A DNA stretch of 64,000 nt from Bremerella sp. P1 (GCF_028748185.1 NZ_CP118164.1:4675814-4739813); one strand, 5' to 3'; shown: positions 1-8,586, numbered from the stretch's first letter. Numbers and translations: made by a program. Notes: generated from the letters alone by a model not told the origin.

Positions 1-705
1 GACGACCTTCGTGCCGCTCAAGCCAATTTGCTCGAGCACCGTTTCACGCAGTGGACCGACGACGGTGCCTGGGTCGACGATCTCTCCGAAGATGTGCCCT
101 GGCAGGTTGAAGCCGTCGATCAGCTTCTGCGACCACTGCTTGGTGACCGGGTTGAATAGCTGGGTCGTGGTGGCGTTGGTCAGCTCGTTGCCCTTTTCCC
201 CGGTCAGCAGCCAGTGGAACATGTCAGGCATCATGAGGAAACTTTTCGCTGAGTCGAGAATCGAACTGTTCGATTCCCGCATGGCGATCAACTGGTAAAG
301 CGTGTTGATCTCCATGAACTGGAGACCTGTCTCGGCAAAGATCTCTTCGCGGCTGACCTTGGCAAATGCTCGGTCGAAGATGCCGTTGGTGCGGGGATCG
401 CGGTAATGATACGGGTTACCTAGCAGTTCGTCATTGTTTCCCAACAGGGCAAAGTCGACCCCCCACGTATCGACCCCGATGCTGCTGATATCACGGCCAA
501 ACTTGGTGCCGGCGGCGGTCAGACCGTCCTTGATGTTCTGCCAGAGCTTTAAAAGATCCCAGTGCAAATGCCCAGCGAAGGCGACGGGGCCGTTCTCAAA
601 GCGATGGATTTCTTCCAGTTCCAGCTTGGTACCATCGAATCGGCCACCGAGAACTCGACCACTGGAAGCGCCCAGGTCGACGGCGAGATAGGTCTTGTTA
701 GACAT
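1..705 (-). CDS. rhaB: Rhamnulokinase (5' part; runs off the left edge)
   Basis: N-terminal 235 codons of an FGGY-family sugar kinase. ATG at 705; the frame stays open to base 1, so the C-terminal half is outside the window. Seen: an N-terminal ATPase phosphate loop DLGASSGR (residues 10-17), GVDTWGVDF (77-85), which is a rhamnulokinase hallmark, and YRDPRT (101-106). Family knowledge: RhaB phosphorylates L-rhamnulose to L-rhamnulose 1-phosphate in cytoplasmic rhamnose catabolism, a sugar many planctomycetes use. No other rhamnose gene lies in the window, so the pathway context must be on the missing side. Its transcription is divergent from the antiporter gene at 983. Confidence 0.9.
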   Translation of the reverse strand, partial: MSNKTYLAVDLGASSGRVLGGRFDGTKLELEEIHRFENGPVAFAGHLHWDLLKLWQNIKDGLTAAGTKFGRDISSIGVDTWGVDFALLGNNDELLGNPYHYRDPRTNGIFDRAFAKVSREEIFAETGLQFMEINTLYQLIAMRESNSSILDSAKSFLMMPDMFHWLLTGEKGNELTNATTTQLFNPVTKQWSQKLIDGFNLPGHIFGEIVDPGTVVGPLRETVLEQIGLSGTKVV

Positions 706-982
706 AGTTGAACTTTTTTGTGCAGATGCAGGATTGGGGTAACCGTATTATCAGAGACAGGCAGACAAGAGGTTAACGCCTGTTCCGAGGGAAGTGGGAT
801 TGCAGTTTAATAGACACAAGCGGCGTCAACAATCATCGTTTTCCAGCGAGATTCTGAAGAAAGTGCCCTCAGGCCCAATCGCTAAAAAGGGTGTGTCCGC
901 TTAAAACTAATGGCTGTCCGATCGAAACAAAAAACAACCATGAATCACGCACCTTCGCCTATCGCTTCCGGGGTTATTGCCT

Positions 983-2617
983 GTGGAACCGCTTGAAATT
1001 CTGGCATTGAACCTGATCGTTATCCTGGCAGCAGGTTTCGTGTCGGGTGCGTTTTGTCGGTATTACCACCTTTCGACGATCGTTGGTTACCTGGTCGCTG
1101 GTGCTATCATCGGCGACGGCGGACTGCAGATCCTGCATACCGAGAACCACGACCTGAAGCACTTGGCGGAAATGGGGGCCCTGTTCCTCCTGTTTTCGAT
1201 CGGGACGGAAATCTCGTGGGAAGAGCTGAAGCACGTCGGGCCGTGGATCTTGATTGCCGGCTTTATCCAGCTGATCGCTGTCAGTGTGCCGGCCAGCTTT
1301 TTATTCGCCATGATTGGCATTCCCTGGCAAGGAGCCGCGCTTCTGGGGGCGGCCGTGGCGCTCAGTTCGACGGTGCTCGTCTTCCGAGCCCTGCACGAGT
1401 TGAACGTGGCTTCCGCGCCGGCTGGTATTCGCAGCGTGGGGATCCTGCTGTTTCAAGATATGGCAATCGTCCCCTTGATGTTAGCCGTGCCGCTTTTGGC
1501 CGCTACCGGCGAGAACTCCAGCTACGAGTTCATCCGTCTGGCGATCGTGTCGCTGTTATTCGTGACGACGATCCCGGTTCTGGCGTTCGTGACCCATCGC
1601 TTCGCGTTGCCGCTGTTCTCGATGCTTCGCAGTCGTGAGTTGCTGCTGCTATTCGCGTTGGCCCTGCTGGGTGGCGGCTGCTTCGTGGCCCACATGCTGG
1701 GACTTCCGGCCGCGTTTGGGGCATTTGGGGCCGGGCTGATCCTCGGTGGAAATCGCTTCACGCAGCAGGTCGATGCTCTGACGCTGCCGTTTCGCGAAAG
1801 TTTTGCGGCGGTGTTCTTTATCTCATTGGGTGGCTTGCTCGACATTCAAGCGCTGCTCCGCGATCCCATGTTGGTGCTGATCGGTTTCCCATTGATCATC
1901 GCCGTGAAAACGATTGGGGCTGGTCTCGCGTTGAAGCTTTCCGGCATGAATTGGAAGGTTGCCTTGCTGATGGGGTTGGGCCTGTCGCAGGTGGGTGAAT
2001 TGAGCTTCCTGCTTTTGTCGGAAGGGATGGAAGCGGAACTCATCGACGAGACACATTACAACCAGATGCTGGTCCTGGCGATCGGTACGATGATTCTGAC
2101 CCCCGGCCTAATCAAGTGGGGCGTGCGCAAGCTAAGGGACGAAACGGCCCTGCACGTCAAGAAGGAAGAGAAGCCGATCGAAGCCCGTGAACAAATTCGC
2201 GAGGCGGTCATCATCGGCGTGGGACCGGTTGCCCGGCAGGTCGCTTCGCGGATTGAGACTTCCGGGGCTGATGTGCGTTTTATCGACCTGAACTCGGTGA
2301 ATACCTATCCCTTGGTACAAGCTGGCTTCCGAGCTGTTACCGGTGATGCGACCAAACGCAAAACGCTGGAAGAAGCTGAAATCGCCCACGCCAACCTGGC
2401 ATTGGTTGCCGTGCCGGACGATGAAGCTTCGGTGCAGATCGTCAAATCGATCCGCGCAATGAACCGCCACTGCACGATCCTGGCTCGTTGCCGGTACCAA
2501 CGCAATCGCGAACGTCTGCACCTGGTGGGGGCCGACTACGTCACCGACGAAGAATCGCAAACGGCCCTGCAACTGATCGGGATGATTGAAAAGCTGGCCG
2601 AGAGCGAGTCGTTTTAA
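983..2617 (+). CDS. Kef-type monovalent cation:proton antiporter (CPA2) with TrkA-N domain
   Basis: Inner-membrane antiporter of 544 residues. About 380 N-terminal residues are strongly hydrophobic with many transmembrane helices, matching the Na+/H+ exchanger (CPA2) fold. A basic/acidic linker (KKEEKPIEAREQ) leads into a cytoplasmic Rossmann-type TrkA-N/RCK domain from about residue 408 (VIIGVGPVARQVASRIE), which binds nucleotide and gates transport in KefB/KefC relatives. The start is GTG at 983, with GGGG nine bases upstream; a TTG six bases earlier is the alternative. Length is normal for the family. Substrate (K+ or Na+) cannot be read from sequence. It stands alone and is followed by a small hairpin. 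Confidence 0.88.
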   Translation: MEPLEILALNLIVILAAGFVSGAFCRYYHLSTIVGYLVAGAIIGDGGLQILHTENHDLKHLAEMGALFLLFSIGTEISWEELKHVGPWILIAGFIQLIAVSVPASFLFAMIGIPWQGAALLGAAVALSSTVLVFRALHELNVASAPAGIRSVGILLFQDMAIVPLMLAVPLLAATGENSSYEFIRLAIVSLLFVTTIPVLAFVTHRFALPLFSMLRSRELLLLFALALLGGGCFVAHMLGLPAAFGAFGAGLILGGNRFTQQVDALTLPFRESFAAVFFISLGGLLDIQALLRDPMLVLIGFPLIIAVKTIGAGLALKLSGMNWKVALLMGLGLSQVGELSFLLLSEGMEAELIDETHYNQMLVLAIGTMILTPGLIKWGVRKLRDETALHVKKEEKPIEAREQIREAVIIGVGPVARQVASRIETSGADVRFIDLNSVNTYPLVQAGFRAVTGDATKRKTLEEAEIAHANLALVAVPDDEASVQIVKSIRAMNRHCTILARCRYQRNRERLHLVGADYVTDEESQTALQLIGMIEKLAESESF

Positions 2618-2621
2618 ACCT

Positions 2622-2639
2622 CAGGCCTACGGTGGCCTG
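2622..2639 (+). terminator. Short hairpin after the antiporter gene
   Basis: CAGGCC and GGCCTG form a 6-bp GC-rich stem with a six-base loop directly behind the antiporter stop codon. There is no good T run, so it is a weak terminator candidate. Confidence 0.35.
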
Positions 2640-2650
2640 ACGTAGTTCGA

Positions 2651-2675
2651 AGTTTTCAGTGGTCAGTTTTCAGTG
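2651..2675. repeat. Short tandem direct repeat
   Basis: AGTTTTCAGTG occurs at 2651-2661 and again at 2665-2675, a 14-base period, in the gap between two convergent genes. No function is visible. Confidence 0.5.
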
Positions 2676-2690
2676 AAGAACGAAGCGAGT

Positions 2691-3548
2691 TTAGCTTCCT
2701 GTTTCTGACTCTGGTTCGGGTGGGATTGGTTCTTTTTCTTCTTCTTGTTTGGTTTTGCTTCTGCGGATCAGGTCGATCAGGCCGAGGATTCCTCCAGCGA
2801 AGCCAATCATCCGCATCATGCCGATGACTAAGTGCATCTCACGCACCGGCACGTCATCGAATTGCCAACTACTGGCATACAGGGCAACTGCGACGATCAA
2901 CACGGTTCCCTTGGGTGTACGCGTCGAGGCGAACCACAGAAAGACCAGACTAAGCACCACGCCAACGATGGCCATGACCAGTAAGACGGTCGCGTAACTG
3001 TCAGGAAACAACTGAGTGGAGATTGCTTCGGAGGAGGACCAGTTGCTTTCACCTTTCAAGTTGTCCAGGATCTCAGGCAAGAGCGTATTCAACTCTTCGG
3101 TTCGATCCGCCGGACCAAACAGTTTGACCTGAATCGCTCTGACTTTGAGTGGGATCGGAACATTGTAGGTGATCGTGTCGACGCCATTGAGGTTCTCGGA
3201 CACCTCCGACCCAGCGACATCGAAACCTTGCCACTTCGTTTCGAATAACTTCCCCCTAAACCCCTCGGGTAAGTCCTTTTCTTGGATGCCCTCAGGACTG
3301 ATGGTGCCGTGGAACTTCTTGATAACTAGAAATACGGGGCGTTCCCCTTCGGCCACCTCACCGTATTGGAACGCGTACGCAACATCCGGCCTGGATTTGA
3401 AGATCTCGGGCCGCTCGATGAACTCCGGGGGAAGCTCAAGCGTGAATCCTAGTACGGGATCGTCTATCGTTTCTGCCTGAATTGGCGAGAGCAGGAACAG
3501 AAAGCAAAGGCATCCCAGCACGATGAAAGGAAAATTAGGTCTTGGCAT
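2691..3548 (-). CDS. Secreted/membrane protein of unknown function with three C-terminal TM helices
   Basis: About 285 residues. Seen: a cleavable-looking signal sequence (FIVLGCLCFLFLLSPIQA), an extracytoplasmic region of about 150 residues (PVLGFTLELPPEFIERPE onward, somewhat like PsbP/DUF1795 beta folds), three hydrophobic segments, then a charged tail rich in K and E. ATG at 3548 is chosen; a GTG three codons upstream is equally open and neither has a clear ribosome site. No family is recognised. It stands alone, convergent with the antiporter gene. Confidence 0.6.
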   Translation of the reverse strand: MPRPNFPFIVLGCLCFLFLLSPIQAETIDDPVLGFTLELPPEFIERPEIFKSRPDVAYAFQYGEVAEGERPVFLVIKKFHGTISPEGIQEKDLPEGFRGKLFETKWQGFDVAGSEVSENLNGVDTITYNVPIPLKVRAIQVKLFGPADRTEELNTLLPEILDNLKGESNWSSSEAISTQLFPDSYATVLLVMAIVGVVLSLVFLWFASTRTPKGTVLIVAVALYASSWQFDDVPVREMHLVIGMMRMIGFAGGILGLIDLIRRSKTKQEEEKEPIPPEPESETGS

Positions 3549-3770
3549 TGATTGCACAGGCTGCGGTGATCGGTCGTCAAAGTTCGTCGATTCACGGCGG
3601 GTGAAACGTTTGTCGCTGGTCTAGCGTAACAGGAATGCCTTTTCACGAACCCTGCCGCTATGAATGAAAAAGAAAGGGCGAAATCTTCAAACTCTGCCAC
3701 CATCCGCATAACCGTTACAAATCGACCTGAAGTTCGCGTCGTGGCGTAACCGATGAAATCTTTCAGCATC

Positions 3771-3835
3771 GAACCCATTGTTGACTAAGTTGGTCATGAT
3801 AGTTAACAATGAACCCATAGGACGCATAACCTATG
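3771..3835 (+). promoter_or_regulatory. Candidate promoter and inverted-repeat operator of the cysH operon
   Basis: TTGACT (3781-3786), 17 bases, then TAACAA (3804-3809) reads as a sigma70-type promoter. It lies inside a long inverted repeat: CATTGTTGACTA (3776-3787) and TAGTTAACAATG (3800-3811) pair at 11 of 12 positions across a 12-base spacer. Both arms are flanked by the direct repeat GAACCCAT (3771-3778 and 3811-3818, 40 bases apart). A second small inverted repeat, CATAGG/CCTATG (3816-3821, 3830-3835), covers the start codon. Covering both promoter boxes is typical of repressor operators. The Rrf2-family gene in the operon is the obvious candidate binder, which is inference. Confidence 0.55.
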
Positions 3836-4651
3836 TCAGTAACTAGCCTTACCTCGGTGGTCCCGATTGAAGTGAATGCCATGTCGGCCGGTGAAGTAAC
3901 TCCAGAACAGCAAACAACTTCCGAAATGCTTCAGCCCACGCCAGAGCTCATGGCCGAGTTGGCTGAGGCCTCGGCACGGCTGGAAACGGCCACCCCGGAA
4001 GAGATCATCCGGTGGGGAGCCGAACGCTTCGGCCTCAAACTCACCATGGGAACCGCCTTCGGGCCGGAAGGGTGTGTAATTCTTTACCTCCTTTCCCAGG
4101 TTGCCCCCAAGACCCCGGTTTTCAACCTCGATACGGGCTACCAGTTCCAGGAAACGCTCGACGTTCGTGACCAGATTCGCGAGAAGTTCGGCATCGACGT
4201 CGAGCTGCTGAAGCCGGAACACACGGTCGAAGAGTACGAGCAGATCCACGGAGGCCCGCTCTACAAAACGAATCCCACACAGTGCTGCTTCGATCGCAAG
4301 ATCAAAGTCCTCAAGCGCGGTGCTGAAGGCAAGCATGCCTGGATCAGTGCGATTCGCCGCGATCAAAGCGAAGACCGAGCCAAGGCCAGCATTGTCGGCT
4401 GGGATAAGAAGTTCGGCCTGGTGAAGATCAACCCGCTGGCCAACCAGACCAAGGCGTGGGTCTGGCGAATGATCACCGAACATGGTGTTCCGTACAACGT
4501 GCTGCACGACCAAGGCTACACCAGCGTCGGCTGCTGGCCGTGCACTCGTGCGGTGCTCGCCGGCGAAGATGAACGTGCTGGTCGCTGGAGCGGTACGGCC
4601 AAGACCGAGTGCGGTTTGCACACGATGGAAGACGATAGCCCCAACGCGTAG
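3833..4651 (+). CDS. cysH: Adenylylsulfate (APS/PAPS) reductase, thioredoxin-dependent
   Basis: 272 residues. Assimilatory sulfate reduction: adenylylsulfate is reduced to sulfite and AMP with thioredoxin as donor, in the cytoplasm. Seen: the CC...CxxC iron-sulfur cysteines C151-C152 and C234-C237, which mark the [4Fe-4S] APS-reductase branch, and the catalytic C-terminal ECGLH with C260. The N-terminal PAPS-reductase fold includes AFGPEGCVILYLL and the phosphate-contact region SAIRRDQSEDRA. ATG at 3833 opens the frame. A second ATG 16 codons downstream (MSAGEV) is possible, since the first residues look non-conserved. First gene of an operon with an Rrf2 regulator seven bases downstream. Confidence 0.93.
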   Translation: MSVTSLTSVVPIEVNAMSAGEVTPEQQTTSEMLQPTPELMAELAEASARLETATPEEIIRWGAERFGLKLTMGTAFGPEGCVILYLLSQVAPKTPVFNLDTGYQFQETLDVRDQIREKFGIDVELLKPEHTVEEYEQIHGGPLYKTNPTQCCFDRKIKVLKRGAEGKHAWISAIRRDQSEDRAKASIVGWDKKFGLVKINPLANQTKAWVWRMITEHGVPYNVLHDQGYTSVGCWPCTRAVLAGEDERAGRWSGTAKTECGLHTMEDDSPNA

Positions 4652-4657
4652 GCAGCC

Positions 4658-5086
4658 ATGACAGTCTCGGCGAAAACCGAATACGCGTGCATCGCGATGA
4701 TCGAACTCGCTGCCCGATATGAATCGGGACAGCCGGCTCGACTGCGCGAGATCGTCGAGGCCCAAGGTATTCCCCAGCCGTTTCTCGTGCAGATCATGGC
4801 TCAGCTCAAAGCGGCCGGACTGGTGCTGACCTCGCGCGGTGCCGCCGGCGGCTATCGGTTAGCCCAAGCCCCCGATCGCATCAGCCTGGCTGATATCTTT
4901 CAGGTCATCGAAGGCAACGGCGACCAGACCGAGTCGAACCTACAGAAGCCTACGCCAGCGACCGAAGCATTGTGCGGTGTGTGGGGGCAAATTTGCCAGG
5001 CACGCACAAAAATTCTGGAAGAGGTTACACTGGCTAACCTGGCGGCACGCGTTGCCGAACAACCCGACGAAATGTTCTACATCTAG
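4658..5086 (+). CDS. Rrf2-family transcriptional regulator
   Basis: 142 residues. Winged helix-turn-helix of the Rrf2/IscR/CymR family: MTVSAKTEYACIAMIELA at the N-terminus, recognition helix around IPQPFLVQIMAQLKAAGLV and the wing SRGAAGGYRLA (about 59-69). Cysteines are C12 plus two near 106 and 112, so the three-cysteine iron-sulfur site of IscR/NsrR is not complete. A CymR-like, metabolite- or partner-sensing mode is more plausible. It starts seven bases after cysH, so it is co-transcribed, and probably controls cysH and itself through the inverted repeat at 3776-3811 (inference). Confidence 0.88.
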   Translation: MTVSAKTEYACIAMIELAARYESGQPARLREIVEAQGIPQPFLVQIMAQLKAAGLVLTSRGAAGGYRLAQAPDRISLADIFQVIEGNGDQTESNLQKPTPATEALCGVWGQICQARTKILEEVTLANLAARVAEQPDEMFYI

Positions 5087-5097
5087 GAGGGGTCTCG

Positions 5098-5373
5098 ATG
5101 GACTCGCAATCCGTCCCCAAAGAGTGGCTCACCGCGCCAACCACGTTGCAAGAGATCATGGCCACGTGCAACAACGAAGATCCGCAAGTGGCGGCGGTCG
5201 CCAGTCACTACCTCAATCAGGCAGCCCCGCTGTTTCAGCAGATGCAGCCGGGGGATGAACTGTGGAACTATTCGTCACCCAGTGAAGATTGGGCCAACAA
5301 CCGCGGCAATGCCGGCCTGGCGATTGTACGTGATGGACAGCTCATCGACAGCATGTGCATGGTGCGCAACTAA
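5098..5373 (+). CDS. Small protein of unknown function, third gene of the cysH operon
   Basis: 91 residues, soluble, no signal peptide or membrane segment, slightly acidic. An excellent ribosome site (AGGAGGGG overlapping the stop of the Rrf2 gene) precedes ATG 5098, which supports real translation and co-transcription with cysH and the regulator. The C-terminal part (AGLAIVRDGQLIDSMCMVRN) is compact and beta-like. I do not recognise a family. It ends three bases before the convergent ribBA gene. A sulfur-metabolism role is suggested only by position. Confidence 0.72.
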   Translation: MDSQSVPKEWLTAPTTLQEIMATCNNEDPQVAAVASHYLNQAAPLFQQMQPGDELWNYSSPSEDWANNRGNAGLAIVRDGQLIDSMCMVRN

Positions 5374-5376
5374 CGG

Positions 5377-6582
5377 CTACGGCAGTCGGTGCCCCATCTT
5401 GTCCCGCTTCGTATCCAGATACTTCTGGTTGTGCGGGTTCGGTTCCGGGTGAATCGGAACCTGGTCAACCACTTCCAGGTCGAAGCCGCCGTAGATGAAC
5501 GCGTCGGTCTTCTTGGGGTTGTTCGTCAGCAGGCGAATCTTCGATAGGCCCAGGTCCTTCAAGATCTGGATACCAACCCCGTAGTCACGCATGTCGCTCT
5601 TAAAGCCCAACGCGTGGTTCGCTTCGACCGTATCGAGACCTTGGTCTTGTAGGGCATACGCTCGGATCTTTGCTTTCAGCCCAATACCACGTCCTTCTTG
5701 CGGTAGGTAGATCAGTGCACCGACCCCTTCTTCGCTGATTCGTTGTAGGGCCATCTTCAGCTGATCGCCGCAGTCGCAGCGCAGCGAGTTGATCAGGTCG
5801 CCGGTGAAGCAGCTACTGTGCAGACGCACCAGCGGAGCTTCGACCGAAGAGAGGTCACCCATGGCGATAGCCACTGGTTCCTGCGATTCGTATTTCACGT
5901 CGTAGACGATGATGTCGAACTCGCCGAAGGTGGTCGGCAGCTTGGCTTCCGCTCCGCGTTCGACCAGCTTCTCGTTCACGCGGCGATGCGAAATGAGCTG
6001 CTCGATCGAGATGATCTCGAGGTCGTACTTCTCCGCGATTTCGATCAGCTCTTCTCGCGAAGCCCGATCCCCTTCTTCGTTAAGGATCTCGCACAGGGAG
6101 CCGGCCGGCGTTAGGCCTGCCATACGAGCCAAGTCGACCGATGCTTCGGTGTGCCCTGCTCGACGCAGCACACCCCCTTCTTTGGCCAGCAGTGGGTAGA
6201 CGTGTCCCGGCCGCACGAAGTCATCGGCGGACGAGTTTTCGTCGACCATGGCCATAATCGTTTCGGAGCGTTCCTTGGCCGTGATACCCGTCTTGGCGTT
6301 CTTGTGGTCGATTGGGGTCGTGAAGGCCGTACGGAGTGGAGCGTTGTTGTTTTCGACCAGTGGTGCCAGTTCGAGCCGTTCGCAGACATCCGGCAGGCAG
6401 GCCGCACACAGAAGACCGCGTCCCTGGGTGATCATGAAATTCACCACTTCGGGGGTCGTTTTTTCTGCCGCAGCGACGAAATCCCCTTCGTTTTCCCGAT
6501 CTTCGGCATCGACAACAATGATAACTTTGCCAGCTTTGATCGCATCGACGGCCGCTTGGACGGTGGAAAATCGGTGGCTCAC
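5377..6582 (-). CDS. ribBA: Bifunctional DHBP synthase / GTP cyclohydrolase II
   Basis: 401 residues in two domains. Residues 1 to about 200 are 3,4-dihydroxy-2-butanone-4-phosphate synthase (acidic DAEDRENEGDF loop near residue 25; RPGHVYPL). From about 205 to the end is GTP cyclohydrolase II, with zinc cysteines in SCFTGDLINSLRCDCGDQ and the EGRGIGL loop. Together they make the two precursors of riboflavin from ribulose 5-phosphate and GTP. The GTG at 6582 (VSHRFSTVQ) is preferred over the upstream in-frame ATG at 6666: it has AGGAGA about nine bases before it and gives the usual family N-terminus. No FMN riboswitch consensus was seen in the leader, only a hairpin. Confidence 0.93.
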   Translation of the reverse strand: MSHRFSTVQAAVDAIKAGKVIIVVDAEDRENEGDFVAAAEKTTPEVVNFMITQGRGLLCAACLPDVCERLELAPLVENNNAPLRTAFTTPIDHKNAKTGITAKERSETIMAMVDENSSADDFVRPGHVYPLLAKEGGVLRRAGHTEASVDLARMAGLTPAGSLCEILNEEGDRASREELIEIAEKYDLEIISIEQLISHRRVNEKLVERGAEAKLPTTFGEFDIIVYDVKYESQEPVAIAMGDLSSVEAPLVRLHSSCFTGDLINSLRCDCGDQLKMALQRISEEGVGALIYLPQEGRGIGLKAKIRAYALQDQGLDTVEANHALGFKSDMRDYGVGIQILKDLGLSKIRLLTNNPKKTDAFIYGGFDLEVVDQVPIHPEPNPHNQKYLDTKRDKMGHRLP

Positions 6583-6607
6583 GGGAAGCACTCTCCTGAA
6601 ATACACG

Positions 6608-6636
6608 GGGCATCGCCGATGGAAAAAGGGATGCCC
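6608..6636 (-). promoter_or_regulatory. Leader hairpin upstream of ribBA
   Basis: On the ribBA strand GGGCATC and GATGCCC (7 bp, 15-base loop) form a stem ending 26 bases before the GTG start, close to the ribosome site. It could affect translation, but does not match the FMN riboswitch. Confidence 0.3.
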
Positions 6637-6733
6637 TGCATGATCCTCGGGGTTAATATTGGGCAACGTCGGCGGAATAACTCATTATAGGACCCGCTAC
6701 TTTGCGGCATAGTTCACCTTGACGGAGTCCGTT

Positions 6734-7573
6734 GTGGCTGTCTGGAAAACAATATTCGTGGCGATTTTTGCTTTCGCGGTCTTAGCCGGCCCTGCGGTAG
6801 CGGAAAAACCATCCGTTCGGATGGTGCCCAATCAGATCTTCGCCGAGCGAGAAGACAAGACGCTTAAGGCCGATGTGTACCTGCCTCCAGGCGAAGGACC
6901 GTTCCCGGCGATCCTCATGATACACGGCGGAGCGTGGGTCGGCGGGTCGCGCAGTCATATGGCGACGCACGCGATCTACCTTGCGAACAACGGCTACGCG
7001 GTCGCGGCAATTACGTATCGTTTTGCACCGAATCACATTTTTCCGGCTCAACTGGAAGACTGTCAGGCAGCGTTGAATTGGCTGGTCGATAACGCGGAAG
7101 AGTTCAAAATCGATACCCAGCGCGTGGGCGGCTGGGGCTACTCGGCCGGTGGCCACTTGGCCTGTCTTGTGGCGGCCGTGGAAGCCGAAAAAGGCCCTGG
7201 TGCACCTCAGCTGAGAGCAGTCGTCGCGGGTGGTGCTCCGTGTGATTTCACTAAGGAACCACCACAAAGCGAACGGCTGAAATTCTTCCTCGGAGGCTCG
7301 CGTGCCGATGTGCCTGGCACCTACGAAGACGCCTCGCCACTCACGCATGTGACGGCCAAGTGTCCTCCTATTTTCTTTTTTCATGGCACCAATGATGGTG
7401 TCGTTCCACTGCGGAATGCCGAGGTCATGCATGACAAATTGTCCTCATTGGGCATCCCGACAACATTCTACAAAGCCGAAGGACGCGGGCACCTGGGCAC
7501 GTTCATCGATCCCCAGGCCAAGCGAGAGGCATTGAAATTCCTCGACGGACATCTCAAACTCGGGAAGTCGTAA
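6734..7573 (+). CDS. Secreted alpha/beta hydrolase (HSL/BD-FAE-like esterase)
   Basis: 279 residues with an N-terminal signal peptide ending near LAGPAVA. Seen: oxyanion-hole HGG (64-66, in IHGGAWVGGS), nucleophile S137 in GYSAGGH, acid D221 in HGTNDGVVP and base H253 in GRGHLGTF: a complete catalytic triad in the usual order for carboxylesterases of the hormone-sensitive-lipase type. GTG 6734 is chosen because GGAG lies six bases upstream and the signal peptide then starts properly; a TTG at 6719 is also in frame. Substrate is unknown; acetyl or feruloyl esters of polysaccharides are common for such secreted planctomycete enzymes. Confidence 0.85.
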   Translation: MAVWKTIFVAIFAFAVLAGPAVAEKPSVRMVPNQIFAEREDKTLKADVYLPPGEGPFPAILMIHGGAWVGGSRSHMATHAIYLANNGYAVAAITYRFAPNHIFPAQLEDCQAALNWLVDNAEEFKIDTQRVGGWGYSAGGHLACLVAAVEAEKGPGAPQLRAVVAGGAPCDFTKEPPQSERLKFFLGGSRADVPGTYEDASPLTHVTAKCPPIFFFHGTNDGVVPLRNAEVMHDKLSSLGIPTTFYKAEGRGHLGTFIDPQAKREALKFLDGHLKLGKS

Positions 7574-7632
7574 CTTCACCCACTTCCCGAGGGAAGCGGG
7601 GCATCCCTCAGCGAGAAAGTGTCGGCAACAGC

Positions 7633-8514
7633 ATGAGTGACGAGGCGCAGCCATCCCCTGAATTAGAAGCCGAGGAATATGTCGAGCAGCGGCACTTCTT
7701 CGAAGGGCTTCAAGCGGGACTGGCCGATAATCGCCCGATGCAGGAGATCTTGAAGAGCGTTCGCGACGAGATTCTCGTGACGACCAAGCTGCCGATGGCG
7801 ATCGATTTTCTGGCGGCCGAACTCCGGCACAGCGGCCAGTTTCACCCGGCGATGAAACGCCTGTCGCATTACTTCACCGGCTTTCAAACATTCATTGTCG
7901 AGTCATCGGAAGACGATCGCGGGAAGTTCGACTTTCAGACAGGCCTCGAGATCTTGAAGTACGAAGTCAAGCTGAGAGCCGACCACGCGACTCCGACGAG
8001 CCTGTTTCTTTATCAGTTTGAAACGATCTGTCGGCATCGGTTGAAGTACGATAGCGGCTTCGCGGCGATGGCCACGGACCCGATGTACGACGAGCACTGG
8101 CGGCGTTTTTTGGAGGTCAATCGACGGCGGATTGGCCTGATCGACATTGCTGACATGATCTACGTCCGCAGCGAGCATTACATCACGCAGCAGATTCGCC
8201 GTGGCGGCAAGCTGCCTGGTTCGGACTTCCCGCCGCTGTTTGGCGAGCGTGAGGGACGCATTGCCCTGGCCAATCGGAAGCGAGATCCGCTGCTGCTGTT
8301 TTCTGCCTTGCAGCGACAGCTTGGCTATCCGAAGGTGCCGTCGAAAAAGAAGTTGGAAGAAGAGCAGTTCCTGCTTCCTCAAATGATGCGGCGAATGGAG
8401 CGTCTGGAAGCGCGGATCAAGCTGCTGGAGGAAGAGAATCGAGGGGGGATCGACCTGTCGAAGTTCTACGAAAAAGAAGGCCGCCCGCCAGCGTTTGGCG
8501 ACTTCGACGAGTAG
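7633..8514 (+). CDS. Conserved-looking hypothetical protein with C-terminal coiled coil
   Basis: 293 residues, soluble, charged and mostly alpha-helical. No signal peptide or membrane segment. A short coiled coil (MERLEARIKLLEEEN) lies near residues 255-270, followed by an acidic C-terminus. ATG 7633 lies 60 bases after the esterase stop, so co-transcription is possible. I recognise no domain or catalytic motif. Codon usage and the clear open frame agree with neighbouring real genes. Confidence 0.75.
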   Translation: MSDEAQPSPELEAEEYVEQRHFFEGLQAGLADNRPMQEILKSVRDEILVTTKLPMAIDFLAAELRHSGQFHPAMKRLSHYFTGFQTFIVESSEDDRGKFDFQTGLEILKYEVKLRADHATPTSLFLYQFETICRHRLKYDSGFAAMATDPMYDEHWRRFLEVNRRRIGLIDIADMIYVRSEHYITQQIRRGGKLPGSDFPPLFGEREGRIALANRKRDPLLLFSALQRQLGYPKVPSKKKLEEEQFLLPQMMRRMERLEARIKLLEEENRGGIDLSKFYEKEGRPPAFGDFDE

Positions 8515-8586
8515 GGAAAAATCGCTCGGAATTTCTTGTTTGCTGGCAGTCTTGGTATTTCCTTCTGATGGGACGAGCTATAAAAT

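Noticed and set aside
2136-2572. Minus-strand frame of 146 codons inside the antiporter gene
   Set aside because: It shadows the TrkA-N coding region, which has clear motifs on the plus strand.
3464-3778. 104-codon minus-strand frame overlapping the start of the membrane protein gene
   Set aside because: Out of frame with the better-supported gene, no ribosome site, composition is not protein-like, and it would cover the cysH promoter.
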